Both the position numbers and the translations under genes were made by a program. From Gemmobacter denitrificans (lineage in GTDB: Bacteria > Pseudomonadota > Alphaproteobacteria > Rhodobacterales > Rhodobacteraceae): a DNA stretch of 64,000 nucleotides. The DNA lies in the NCBI RefSeq assembly GCF_036964905.1, contig NZ_JBALHR010000002.1:310001-374000 (forward strand), in the 5' to 3' direction. Below, one piece after another: positions 1 to 6,492 of this stretch. Position 1 is the first letter of the stretch. The number at the start of each line of letters is the position of its first letter. The notes below the pieces were generated by a model. That model was not told where the DNA came from and ran no database searches. It saw only the letters and a list, made by a program, of their open reading frames with translations.

Positions 1-487
1 AAACCTGGCCCTGGTTCGCCGCGCCATCGCCGAAATAGGTGAAGGTGACGTTGTCATTGCCCTTGTACCAGTCGGAGAAGGCCAACCCCGCGCCCAGCGG
101 CACCTGCGCGCCCACGATACCGTGGCCGCCATAGAAATGTTTGTCGCGCGAAAACATGTGCATGCTTCCGCCCTTGCCCTTGGAATAGCCCCCCTCGCGC
201 CCGGTCAGTTCGGCCATCACGCCCTTGGGGTCCATGCCGCAGGCCAGCATATGGCCGTGGTCGCGGTAAGAGGTCAGGCGCTTGTCGCCGTCCTTTGCTG
301 CGGCCTCAAGGCCCACAACCACCGCTTCCTGCCCGATATACAGGTGGCAGAAGCCGCCGATCAGGCCCATGCCATACAACTGGCCCGCCTTTTCCTCGAA
401 GCGCCGGATCAACAGCATCTCGCGGTAATATTTGAGAAGTTCCTCTTTCGAGACGTTCGGTCTCTCCGGTACCTTCCTGGTGGCCAT
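1..487 (-). CDS. pdhA: pyruvate dehydrogenase E1 component subunit alpha (3' end cut by window edge)
   Basis: Thiamine-diphosphate-dependent E1 alpha subunit of the pyruvate dehydrogenase complex (pyruvate to acetyl-CoA, cytoplasm). The N-terminal 162 residues are present, starting MATRKVPERPNVSKEELLKY and running into the left edge. Visible family signatures are RRFEEKAGQLYGMGLIGGF, the SYRDHGH segment, GREGGYSKGKGGSMHMF and the ThDP/Mg motif GDGAANQGQ right at the edge. A purine-rich AAAGGGAGGGG precedes the ATG. ftsB lies upstream on the same strand, the usual arrangement in Rhodobacterales. A palindromic operator-like sequence lies 24 bases before the start codon. The missing C-terminal part is off the window; nothing suggests it is broken. 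Confidence 0.96.
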   Translation of the reverse strand, partial: MATRKVPERPNVSKEELLKYYREMLLIRRFEEKAGQLYGMGLIGGFCHLYIGQEAVVVGLEAAAKDGDKRLTSYRDHGHMLACGMDPKGVMAELTGREGGYSKGKGGSMHMFSRDKHFYGGHGIVGAQVPLGAGLAFSDWYKGNDNVTFTYFGDGAANQGQV

Positions 488-510
488 GCGGCGCCCCTCC
501 CTTTGGGAAA

Positions 511-528
511 TAGTTCAGCGTTAAACTA
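511..528. promoter_or_regulatory. LacI-type palindromic operator before pdhA (CceR-like, inferred)
   Basis: The 18-bp sequence TAGTTCAGCGTTAAACTA has perfect outer arms TAGTT/AACTA around a central CG, the usual architecture of LacI-family operators. It lies just downstream of a possible pdhA -10 element, a repressing position. CceR, a LacI-family regulator of central carbon metabolism in Rhodobacter relatives, is the natural candidate. That assignment is inference; the palindrome itself is directly visible. Confidence 0.5.
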
Positions 529-533
529 TCTGC

Positions 534-563
534 ACTGTATCGGAGAAATAAGGCGTTTAGCAA
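534..563 (-). promoter_or_regulatory. possible pdhA promoter
   Basis: Read on the minus strand, TTGCTA (plus 558-563) and TACAGT (plus 534-539) are separated by 18 bases and lie just upstream of the palindrome at 511-528. The match to the sigma-70 consensus is partial, so this is a weak call. Confidence 0.3.
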
Positions 564-661
564 GAAAATCTTCCGCCGCAGCGCCGCAAATGTGGTTGCA
601 TTGCAGCACAGGTTGCCGCTTGGGAATGTGTCGGGGGGCAAGGTCAACGCATCTGCGGAAT

Positions 662-696
662 GATCGCCTCCTCCCCCTGCTTTGGGGGCGGCGATC
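662..696 (-). terminator. stem-loop between ftsB and pdhA
   Basis: The arms GATCGCC (662-668) and GGCGATC (690-696) pair, with an inner CCCCC/GGGGG stem (73-77 and 84-88 of that line). On the minus strand it sits immediately after the ftsB stop. There is no T-run, so it may attenuate or protect a processed transcript and need not be a full terminator. The rest of the 488-701 gap holds only the promoter and operator noted for pdhA. Confidence 0.35.
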
Positions 697-701
697 AAAT
701 G

Positions 702-998
702 TCAGCGAATGACCAGTTCGTCGGCGCGGATATAGCCCAGAACATCGCGCACCTGTTCATCCAGCAGGTCGATGTCCAGATAGGCGTCCGACAATCGGTG
801 GGTACGGTTCTGCAGTTCTGCAAGCTCGGCCTGCAACCGGTCGCGTTCGGTGCGCAACGCCTCGGCTTCGGCATTGATCTGCACGCGGCGGAACACGCCA
901 TAATCGCCCTGCACGGCGGCAAAGGTGAAATAGCCCCCCAGCGTCAGGGCAAGGGCGAAAATCAACAGGCTGCCAATGGAAAGCCGGTGTGGGGTCAT
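702..998 (-). CDS. ftsB: septum formation initiator, FtsB/DivIC family
   Basis: A 98-residue bitopic membrane protein of the divisome: short cytoplasmic N-terminus, one hydrophobic segment at about residues 7-28 (IGSLLIFALALTLGGYF), then a periplasmic coiled coil rich in Glu, Arg and Leu (about 40-70) and a short C-terminal segment with DEQVRDVLGYI. Size and layout fit the DivIC/FtsB family, which links FtsQ and FtsL. It precedes pdhA on the same strand, the common order in Rhodobacteraceae. The ATG start places the transmembrane segment correctly. Function is inferred from family and layout; short coiled-coil proteins are hard to tell apart. Confidence 0.85.
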   Translation of the reverse strand: MTPHRLSIGSLLIFALALTLGGYFTFAAVQGDYGVFRRVQINAEAEALRTERDRLQAELAELQNRTHRLSDAYLDIDLLDEQVRDVLGYIRADELVIR

Positions 999-1121
999 GC
1001 GTATCTCTGCCTCGTCCGCCCTTCGTATCGGTGAGGGCGGTTCGGCCAGTATGCCACAGCCGAATCACCTTGGGAATCGGAAATCCGCAGCATGTTCAGG
1101 TGCCGGTCGCAGAACGCATAA

Positions 1122-1143
1122 GGGCCGCCCCTGGAGGCGGCCC
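1122..1143 (-). terminator. GC-rich hairpin downstream of the aldolase gene
   Basis: GGGCCGCC (1122-1129), loop CCTGGA, GGCGGCCC (1136-1143): a perfect 8-bp stem 25 bases past the aldolase stop on the minus strand. The following minus-strand bases (TTATG) give only a poor T tail, so efficiency is uncertain. Confidence 0.45.
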
Positions 1144-1168
1144 GTCTTATGGCTTGTCAGGACCTGAA

Positions 1169-2104
1169 TCAGGCCTTGCCCTTGTAGATATCGACCAGTT
1201 TGCCCAGCATGGCCAGTGCATCCTCGCGGCTCCGCTGGAAGCTGTTGCGCCCGATGATCGAGCCATTGCCGCCACCGTCGCGGATCGCGCGGGCGTCATC
1301 AAACACCGCATCGGCGCCCTTGGCAGCACCGCCCGAGAACACGATGATCCGGCGGCCATTGAAGCTGGCTTGCACGCAATGCTTCACCCGCGCGGTCAGA
1401 TCGGAAATGTCGATCTTTTCCTTGTCATAGACCTTCTTGGCTTCGGGCTGCATCAGGTGGTCGGTCGAAAGCTTGATTTTGATGATATGGGCACCCAGCA
1501 GTGCTGCGATATGCGCGGCATAGGCCGCCACATCCACCGCCGTCTCGCCATCCTTGGTCACCGCCTCGCCGCGCGGATAGGACCAAATCACGGTGGCGAT
1601 ACCCTTGGAAGCCGCTTCCTTGCGCATCTCGACGATCTCTTCGAACATGTCCAAAGCCATGTCCGAGCCCGGATAGATGGTGAAGCCGATGGCGGCGCAG
1701 CCCAGACGCAGCGCATCGTCCACGCTTGCCGTCACCGCCTGGTTCTTGCCTGCCGTGTCCGACATCAGGCTGTTGGCGCTGTTCACCTTCAGGATCGTCG
1801 GGATCTGGCCCGCGAAGGTGTCAGCCCCTGCCTCCAGCGGCCCCAGCGGCGCGGCATAGGCCGAAAGCCCTGCATCAATCGCCAGCTGATAGTGGTAATG
1901 CGGGTCATAGCCCGCCGGATTGGGCGCAAAGCTGCGCGCCGGGCCGTGCTCAAAGCCCTGATCGACCGGGAGGATGATCATCTTGCCGGTGCCACCCAGC
2001 TTGCCTTCCATCAGCATGCGGCAAAGGTTGCCCTTCACCCCGGCGTTTTCGCCTTCGTAATAGCTCAGGATCTTCTGCACCTGCTTGGTGGCCCGCATCT
2101 TCAA
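1169..2104 (-). CDS. fbaB: class I fructose-bisphosphate aldolase (DhnA/FbaB type)
   Basis: Interconverts fructose 1,6-bisphosphate with DHAP and glyceraldehyde 3-phosphate through a Schiff-base lysine. The 311 residues match the archaeal-type DhnA/FbaB family: MIILPVDQGFEHGPARSF near residue 42, the AHIIKIKLSTDHL strand carrying the likely Schiff-base lysine near 208, and the phosphate-binding VFSGGAAKGAD and GGGNGSIIGRNSFQR segments in the C-terminal third. The Zn-dependent class II pattern is absent. The gene is monocistronic, divergent from the RTX gene across a 329-base gap, with pgk nearby. A LacI-type palindrome lies just upstream of its possible promoter, which would tie it to carbon-source control. 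Confidence 0.95.
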   Translation of the reverse strand: MKMRATKQVQKILSYYEGENAGVKGNLCRMLMEGKLGGTGKMIILPVDQGFEHGPARSFAPNPAGYDPHYHYQLAIDAGLSAYAAPLGPLEAGADTFAGQIPTILKVNSANSLMSDTAGKNQAVTASVDDALRLGCAAIGFTIYPGSDMALDMFEEIVEMRKEAASKGIATVIWSYPRGEAVTKDGETAVDVAAYAAHIAALLGAHIIKIKLSTDHLMQPEAKKVYDKEKIDISDLTARVKHCVQASFNGRRIIVFSGGAAKGADAVFDDARAIRDGGGNGSIIGRNSFQRSREDALAMLGKLVDIYKGKA

Positions 2105-2149
2105 ATGCTCCTTCGGGTTGGAAATGGCGGCCGTCCGGCCCTGTGCCAG

Positions 2150-2178
2150 CCGATAGTGAAGCCCCGCCGCGCGCGCAA
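2150..2178 (-). promoter_or_regulatory. possible aldolase promoter
   Basis: On the minus strand TTGCGC (plus 2173-2178) and TATCGG (plus 2150-2155) are 17 bases apart, 46 bases upstream of the aldolase ATG. The consensus match is moderate. The palindrome at 2182-2195 lies just upstream of the -35. Confidence 0.3.
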
Positions 2179-2181
2179 CGC

Positions 2182-2195
2182 TGTTAGCGTTAACG
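2182..2195. promoter_or_regulatory. LacI-type palindrome before the aldolase gene (CceR-like, inferred)
   Basis: TGTTAGCGTTAACG has the LacI-family layout, with GTTA/TAAC half-sites around a central CG, and resembles the palindrome at 511-528 before pdhA. Here it lies upstream of the possible -35, a position compatible with activation. The remainder of the 2105-2433 gap holds the promoter of the divergent RTX gene and nothing else I can assign. Confidence 0.45.
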
Positions 2196-2357
2196 ACCTG
2201 CCGCGCATGGCAGATTTCTGCCGTGTGTGGGGGGGCGGGCAGATTCGCGGTGCGGGCGCGCAGGCGGAGAATTGTTCCTGCTGCGTTGGCAACCTGCTGA
2301 TTATCGGAAGATTGTTGCCGGTCAGCCGAGGGATTAACGCCGTTTGCATCAATCAGC

Positions 2358-2385
2358 TTGACCGCGAATTTAGCTCAAATATGAG
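2358..2385 (+). promoter_or_regulatory. possible promoter of the RTX gene at 2440
   Basis: TTGACC (2358-2363) and TATGAG (2380-2385) are 16 bases apart in an AT-rich stretch unlike the surrounding GC-rich DNA. The predicted transcript start lies some 45-50 bases before the coding region. Only the consensus match supports it. Confidence 0.4.
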
Positions 2386-2439
2386 TAAATCAGGGGCGAG
2401 TTTCACTGGCTGCGTGCGCGCAGTCATGAGCAGTTGAGG

Positions 2440-3882
2440 ATGGATGCGATTGCGCGGCTGACAACGACGGCGAACATCAAGAAGGGGCTGAACCTGTCGA
2501 GCTATCTCGAACGGGAATTCGGCTATATCAACCGGGATGACCCAAGCGATGTGTTCGCGTTCCTTATGGGTGGCAATACCGTTTCGTTTGACGGCAATTA
2601 CAGCGTGACCGGAAGCAGCGCCACAGGCACGGTGACGGGCTTTGCCTTCCAGGTCAATGGCGCGCCGATTTTCCGGGTGACTGGCCTGTCGTTATCGGCA
2701 TCCACGCTTTTTTCCAACCTGCGCGGCACGACGGTCGAGGATTTCCTGTCGGCGGTGTTTGCCGGGAATGACAGCATGACCGGGACCGACCATTTCAGGG
2801 ATCACCTGCTGGGGTTCGGCGGCAATGATACGCTGAACGGGCTCAAAGGCAACGATACGCTGGATGGCGGCACCGGCAATGACGAGCTGTCTGGCGGAAA
2901 TGGCAACGACCGGGTGATCGGCGGGGCCGGCAATGACTTCATGCAAGGCAATCAGGGATCGGATACCTTGCTGGGCGGTGCCGGGAACGACACGCTGCAG
3001 GGCGGTCTGCGAAACGACCTGCTGAATGGCGGAACCGACGATGACGAGCTTTCCGGCGGTAATGGTGACGGCGGCGAGGGCGAGGATGTTTTCGTTTTCG
3101 ACGCGGGGCATGGCCGGGACGTGGTCAAGAACTTCTCGATTTTCGATTCCATCGTGCTCGACGACATCTATTGGCAGGGCAAAGAGACGGCTGCCGATGT
3201 GATCGATGATTTTGCCCGTGTGGTGGGCGACACGGTTGTGCTGACGAATGGCGCAAACCGCATCACCGTTGAATTCGTTGACAGCGTCGATGATCTGGTT
3301 GCAGCGCTGGAAAGCCGTCTGTTCCGCAAATCGATCCTTGATCGGTTTGGCAATGACACCATCGATGGCGGGTCAAGCTCTGACCGGCTGCATGGCTGGG
3401 TCGGGAATGACCGTCTGAACGGCGGCGCTGGTGCTGATAACCTTTTGGGGGATGTCGGCAACGACACCCTCATCGGTGGTACAGGAAAAGATCTCCTGCA
3501 GGGCGGTGCCGGTGCTGACGTCATGTATGGGCAGGGCGGCAATGATCGCCTGCGCGGGGGCTTGGGTGCCGATGCCTTTGCCTTTGCAGGCAGCCATGGC
3601 CGTGACAGGATTGCCGATCTGACCAGCGACGACACGATTGTTCTGTCGGATGCCTATTGGCAGGGGGTAGAGGGTGCCCTTGATCTGCTTCAGCAGCGGG
3701 GGAGAATTGTGGATGGCGATCTTGTCATCCGGTTGAGCAGCACGACATCGGTGCGCATAGAAAGCTTCACGGATTTCACAGCAAGTACGACGGCGACGAT
3801 CGAGGACCTGACAGAGGCGAACTTCGCGGAGATTGCAAACCGTCTGCGGACCTTTGAACAGGCGCAAATTGAAATTCTCTGA
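2440..3882 (+). CDS. RTX (hemolysin-type) calcium-binding repeat protein with an internally duplicated module
   Basis: Predicted secreted protein of about 480 residues with no Sec signal peptide, as expected for type I secretion substrates. After an N-terminal region of about 120 residues with no recognisable enzyme motif come two blocks of GGxGxDxxx nonapeptides (about residues 125-210 and 310-375). Each block is followed by a similar module: DVFVFDAGHGRD...IVLDDIYWQGKE after the first and DAFAFAGSHGRD...IVLSDAYWQGVE after the second. The nonapeptides fold into a Ca-binding parallel beta-roll outside the cell. The start is uncertain: ATG at 2440 has no well-spaced ribosome site, and TTG at 2434 is in frame. 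No T1SS genes are in the window. The function of the secreted protein is unknown. Confidence 0.88.
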   Translation: MDAIARLTTTANIKKGLNLSSYLEREFGYINRDDPSDVFAFLMGGNTVSFDGNYSVTGSSATGTVTGFAFQVNGAPIFRVTGLSLSASTLFSNLRGTTVEDFLSAVFAGNDSMTGTDHFRDHLLGFGGNDTLNGLKGNDTLDGGTGNDELSGGNGNDRVIGGAGNDFMQGNQGSDTLLGGAGNDTLQGGLRNDLLNGGTDDDELSGGNGDGGEGEDVFVFDAGHGRDVVKNFSIFDSIVLDDIYWQGKETAADVIDDFARVVGDTVVLTNGANRITVEFVDSVDDLVAALESRLFRKSILDRFGNDTIDGGSSSDRLHGWVGNDRLNGGAGADNLLGDVGNDTLIGGTGKDLLQGGAGADVMYGQGGNDRLRGGLGADAFAFAGSHGRDRIADLTSDDTIVLSDAYWQGVEGALDLLQQRGRIVDGDLVIRLSSTTSVRIESFTDFTASTTATIEDLTEANFAEIANRLRTFEQAQIEIL

Positions 3883-3902
3883 AACTGTCTGTTGTTGATA
3901 GC

Positions 3903-3934
3903 AAAAAGCCCGCATCCAAGGATGCGGGCTTTTT
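3903..3934. terminator. bidirectional Rho-independent terminator between the RTX gene and pgk
   Basis: AAAAAGCCCGCATCC is followed almost directly by GGATGCGGGCTTTTT. This is a long GC-rich stem flanked by A5 and T5, so it can terminate both convergent genes. It is the clearest terminator in the window. Confidence 0.92.
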
Positions 3935-3992
3935 CATTGAAACGCTGGAGTGCTGGCAGGCACGGGCGGGGGCCAACCTCGCCCGGGTGGAA

Positions 3993-5180
3993 TCACCCAA
4001 GCGCGCTGACGCCGGGCAGGTCCTTGCCCTCCATCCATTCAAGAAAAGCCCCGCCTGCGGTGGAGATGAAGCTGAAATCGGCAGCCGCCCCGGCCTTGTT
4101 CAGCGCCGCGACAGTGTCGCCCCCGCCCGCGACCGAAATCAGCTTGCCCGCCCGGGTCAGCCCCGCCACGGCCCGCGCCGCTGCATTGGTGGCCGCATCA
4201 AACGGCTCGATTTCAAAGGCGCCCAGCGGGCCGTTCCAGATCAGGGTTTTCGCAGTGGCAAAGACCTGCTCCAGCGCCGCCACTGTGGCCGGGCCTGCAT
4301 CCAGGATCATCGCATCGGCGGGGCAATCTGCGGTCGGCACGCATTCATTCGCGGCATTCGCCTTGAACTCGCGCGCCACCACCACATCCACCGGCAGATG
4401 GATGGTGCAACCCGCCGCCTGCGCCTTGCCCATGATCTCGCGCGCAGTGTCGGCCATATCGCGCTCGGCCAGCGATTTGCCGACCTCAACCCCTTGCGCC
4501 ACAAGGAAAGTATTGGCCATGCCGCCGCCGATCACCAGATGATCGACCTTGCTGACAAGGTTCCCCAGCAGATCCAGCTTGGTGGACACCTTGGCCCCGC
4601 CCACCACCGCCACCACCGGGCGTTCGGGTGCGCCCAAAGCGGCCTCCAGCGCGCGCAGTTCCGCTTCCATCAACCGCCCCGCAGCGGCAGGCAGCAGATG
4701 CGCCAGACCGGCGGTCGAGGCATGGGCACGATGCGCCGCCGAGAAGGCGTCGTTCACATACACATCCCCCAGCTCGGCCATGGCCGCAGCCAGCTCGGGG
4801 GCGTTCTTTTCCTCACCCGCGTGGAACCGGGTGTTTTCCAGCAGCACCACATCGCCGGGGCCCGCGCCCTTGATCGCGGCCTTGGCCACATCGCCCACGC
4901 AATCGGAGCCAAACACCACCTTGCCGCCCAGGGCCGCCGCCAGCGCGCCCTGCACATGGGCCAGGCTCATTTCCGGCACCACCTTGCCCTTGGGCCGGTC
5001 ATAATGGGCAAGCAACACCACCTTGCCACCCTTGGCCTGAATATCCTTCACCGTCGGCACGATCTTTTCGATCCGTGTTGCATCGGTGACCACGCCATTT
5101 TCCATCGGCACGTTGATATCCACCCGTACCAGCACGGTCTTGCCGTTCAGGTCGATCTCATCCAGCGTCTTCCAAGCCAT
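3993..5180 (-). CDS. pgk: phosphoglycerate kinase
   Basis: Transfers phosphate from 1,3-bisphosphoglycerate to ADP (glycolysis) or back (gluconeogenesis, Calvin cycle) in the cytoplasm. The 395 residues equal the usual length. The N-domain substrate site is LVRVDINVPMENG, then LLENTRFHAGEEKN. The nucleotide-binding C-domain shows GGAKVSTKLDLLGNL, VIGGGMANTFL and the final VAGGGDTVAAL. The MAWKTLDEIDLNGK start is chosen because it matches family N-termini and a GAGGAGGCTGTC ribosome site precedes it; the frame stays open well upstream but that part has no family similarity. It ends near the shared bidirectional terminator and is divergent from the cyclophilin pair. Confidence 0.97.
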   Translation of the reverse strand: MAWKTLDEIDLNGKTVLVRVDINVPMENGVVTDATRIEKIVPTVKDIQAKGGKVVLLAHYDRPKGKVVPEMSLAHVQGALAAALGGKVVFGSDCVGDVAKAAIKGAGPGDVVLLENTRFHAGEEKNAPELAAAMAELGDVYVNDAFSAAHRAHASTAGLAHLLPAAAGRLMEAELRALEAALGAPERPVVAVVGGAKVSTKLDLLGNLVSKVDHLVIGGGMANTFLVAQGVEVGKSLAERDMADTAREIMGKAQAAGCTIHLPVDVVVAREFKANAANECVPTADCPADAMILDAGPATVAALEQVFATAKTLIWNGPLGAFEIEPFDAATNAAARAVAGLTRAGKLISVAGGGDTVAALNKAGAAADFSFISTAGGAFLEWMEGKDLPGVSALG

Positions 5181-5315
5181 GACAGCCTCCTCGCAAATCG
5201 GTTGCCCCTGTTTCCGCCGATCATGGGCCCGCGTCAACAGGATCACGCGGGTTTGCCCTTCCCCTTGCGCGCAGGGGCCATTACCTTGCGCCCAGCAAAA
5301 CAGGAGACCGACCGG

Positions 5316-5828
5316 ATGGCCGAGATCAAAGACCCCGAAAACACCATCATCATGATGCTGAAAGACGGCGAAGTGGTGATTGCGCTTCTGCCAGATGTGG
5401 CACCCAAGCACAGCGAACGCATGAAAGAACTGGCCCGCGCCGGAAAATACGACAACGTGGCCTTCCACCGCGTGATCGAGGGGTTCATGGCCCAGACCGG
5501 CGACGTGGAACATGGCAATATGGAAAGCCCGTCCTACAATGCCCGCCGTTCGGGCACCGGCGGGTCGGACCTGCCGGACCTGCCGGCCGAATTTTCCAAA
5601 CTGCCGCATGACCGGGGCACGCTGGGCGCTGCGCGGTCGCAGAACCCGAATTCAGCCAACAGCCAGTTCTTCATCAACTTCAAGGACAACCATTTCCTGA
5701 ACGGTCAGTACACGGTCTATGGCCGTGTCATTTCGGGGATGGAACATGTGGACAAGATCATGCGCGGCGAGCCCCCGGCGAACCCGGACCGCATGATCAC
5801 CGTGCGGGTGGCTGCCGATGTCGCGTAA
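5316..5828 (+). CDS. ppiB: peptidylprolyl isomerase, cyclophilin type (cytoplasmic)
   Basis: Cyclophilin catalysing cis-trans isomerisation of X-Pro bonds. Its 170 residues include FHRVIEGFMAQTGDVEHGN (catalytic Arg and the FMxQxGD signature), the SANSQFFINF core and the GQYTVYGRVISGMEHVD segment. No signal peptide is present, so it should be cytoplasmic. The ATG at 5316 has a well-spaced CAGGAG. The stop overlaps the next gene by 11 bases, and that gene encodes an exported paralogue, so the two are co-transcribed and probably translationally coupled. It is divergent from pgk. Confidence 0.95.
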   Translation: MAEIKDPENTIIMMLKDGEVVIALLPDVAPKHSERMKELARAGKYDNVAFHRVIEGFMAQTGDVEHGNMESPSYNARRSGTGGSDLPDLPAEFSKLPHDRGTLGAARSQNPNSANSQFFINFKDNHFLNGQYTVYGRVISGMEHVDKIMRGEPPANPDRMITVRVAADVA

Positions 5829-6375
5829 GATCCTCGCTGTTCTGGCCCTGCTCGCCTCGCCCGCGCTGGCCGAGTATGGCCCCGGTCCCAATCTGGTGAT
5901 CGAGGTCGATGGCGAGGCCAAGGGCACCATCGTGATCGACATGGCCGATCACGTTGCCCCCAATCATGTGGCGCAGATCGTGGCGCTGGCCAAGGAAGGC
6001 GCCTATGATGATGTGGTGTTCCACCGCGTGATCGACGGTTTCATGGCGCAGACTGGCGATGTGGAATTCGGCAAGGCGGGAGGCAGCCCGCAGGCAGGCA
6101 TGGGTGGGTCTTCCAAACCCGATCTGGCCGCCGAATTTTCGGATCTGACCTTTGATCGCGGCGTGGTCGGCATGGCGCGGTCGATGGACCCGAACTCGGC
6201 CAACAGCCAGTTCTTCATCATGTTCGCCCCGGCCCCGCATCTGGACGGCCAATATACCGTCGTCGGTCGTGTGGTCGAGGGGATGGATGTCGTGGACGCG
6301 ATCAAGCGCGGGCAGGGCGGCAATGGCGAAGTGGCTGGCCCTGATCGCATGGTCAAGGTGACAGTGGCGGACTAA
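5818..6375 (+). CDS. ppiA: peptidylprolyl isomerase, cyclophilin type (exported)
   Basis: 185-residue paralogue of the upstream cyclophilin, with a cleavable Sec signal (MSRKILAVLALLASPALA, probable cut after residue 18), so it acts on periplasmic proteins. The core keeps FHRVIDGFMAQTGDVEFGK, SANSQFFIMF and GQYTVVGRVVEGMDVVD. It starts inside the last codons of the cytoplasmic copy (11-base overlap) and is followed by a strong terminator. The pair looks like a tandem duplication split between two compartments, an arrangement known in Rhodobacteraceae. Confidence 0.95.
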   Translation: MSRKILAVLALLASPALAEYGPGPNLVIEVDGEAKGTIVIDMADHVAPNHVAQIVALAKEGAYDDVVFHRVIDGFMAQTGDVEFGKAGGSPQAGMGGSSKPDLAAEFSDLTFDRGVVGMARSMDPNSANSQFFIMFAPAPHLDGQYTVVGRVVEGMDVVDAIKRGQGGNGEVAGPDRMVKVTVAD

Positions 6376-6401
6376 GGGCTGCAGCCCTGGCGTGTATTTT
6401 G

Positions 6402-6430
6402 GGTGCGGCCTGACAAGGCCGCACCTTTTT
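6402..6430 (+). terminator. Rho-independent terminator of the cyclophilin operon
   Basis: GGTGCGGCC (6402-6410), loop TGACAA, GGCCGCACC (6417-6425), then T5. It is a perfect 9-bp GC-rich stem 27 bases after the ppiA stop. Confidence 0.92.
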
Positions 6431-6492
6431 CTTTGACCGTATTGCTGCGCTGGCTTTAACTGCCGCAAGGTTTTCCACAGATGGAGGTTTCC

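Noticed and set aside
989..2437. Long open frame on the strand opposite the aldolase gene
   Set aside because: It is the antisense shadow of a clear aldolase gene. Its composition is His/Arg/Gly-rich, typical of high-GC shadows, with no family similarity.
2850..3600. Tandem DNA repeat or CRISPR-like array
   Set aside because: The periodicity comes from RTX nonapeptide codons inside a coding gene. Units vary in sequence and there are no spacers.
5181..5609. Continuation of the pgk frame upstream of its ATG, which would add about 140 residues
   Set aside because: The extension is antisense to the cyclophilin gene and has no similarity to PGK. The internal ATG with a good ribosome site gives the normal 395 residues.
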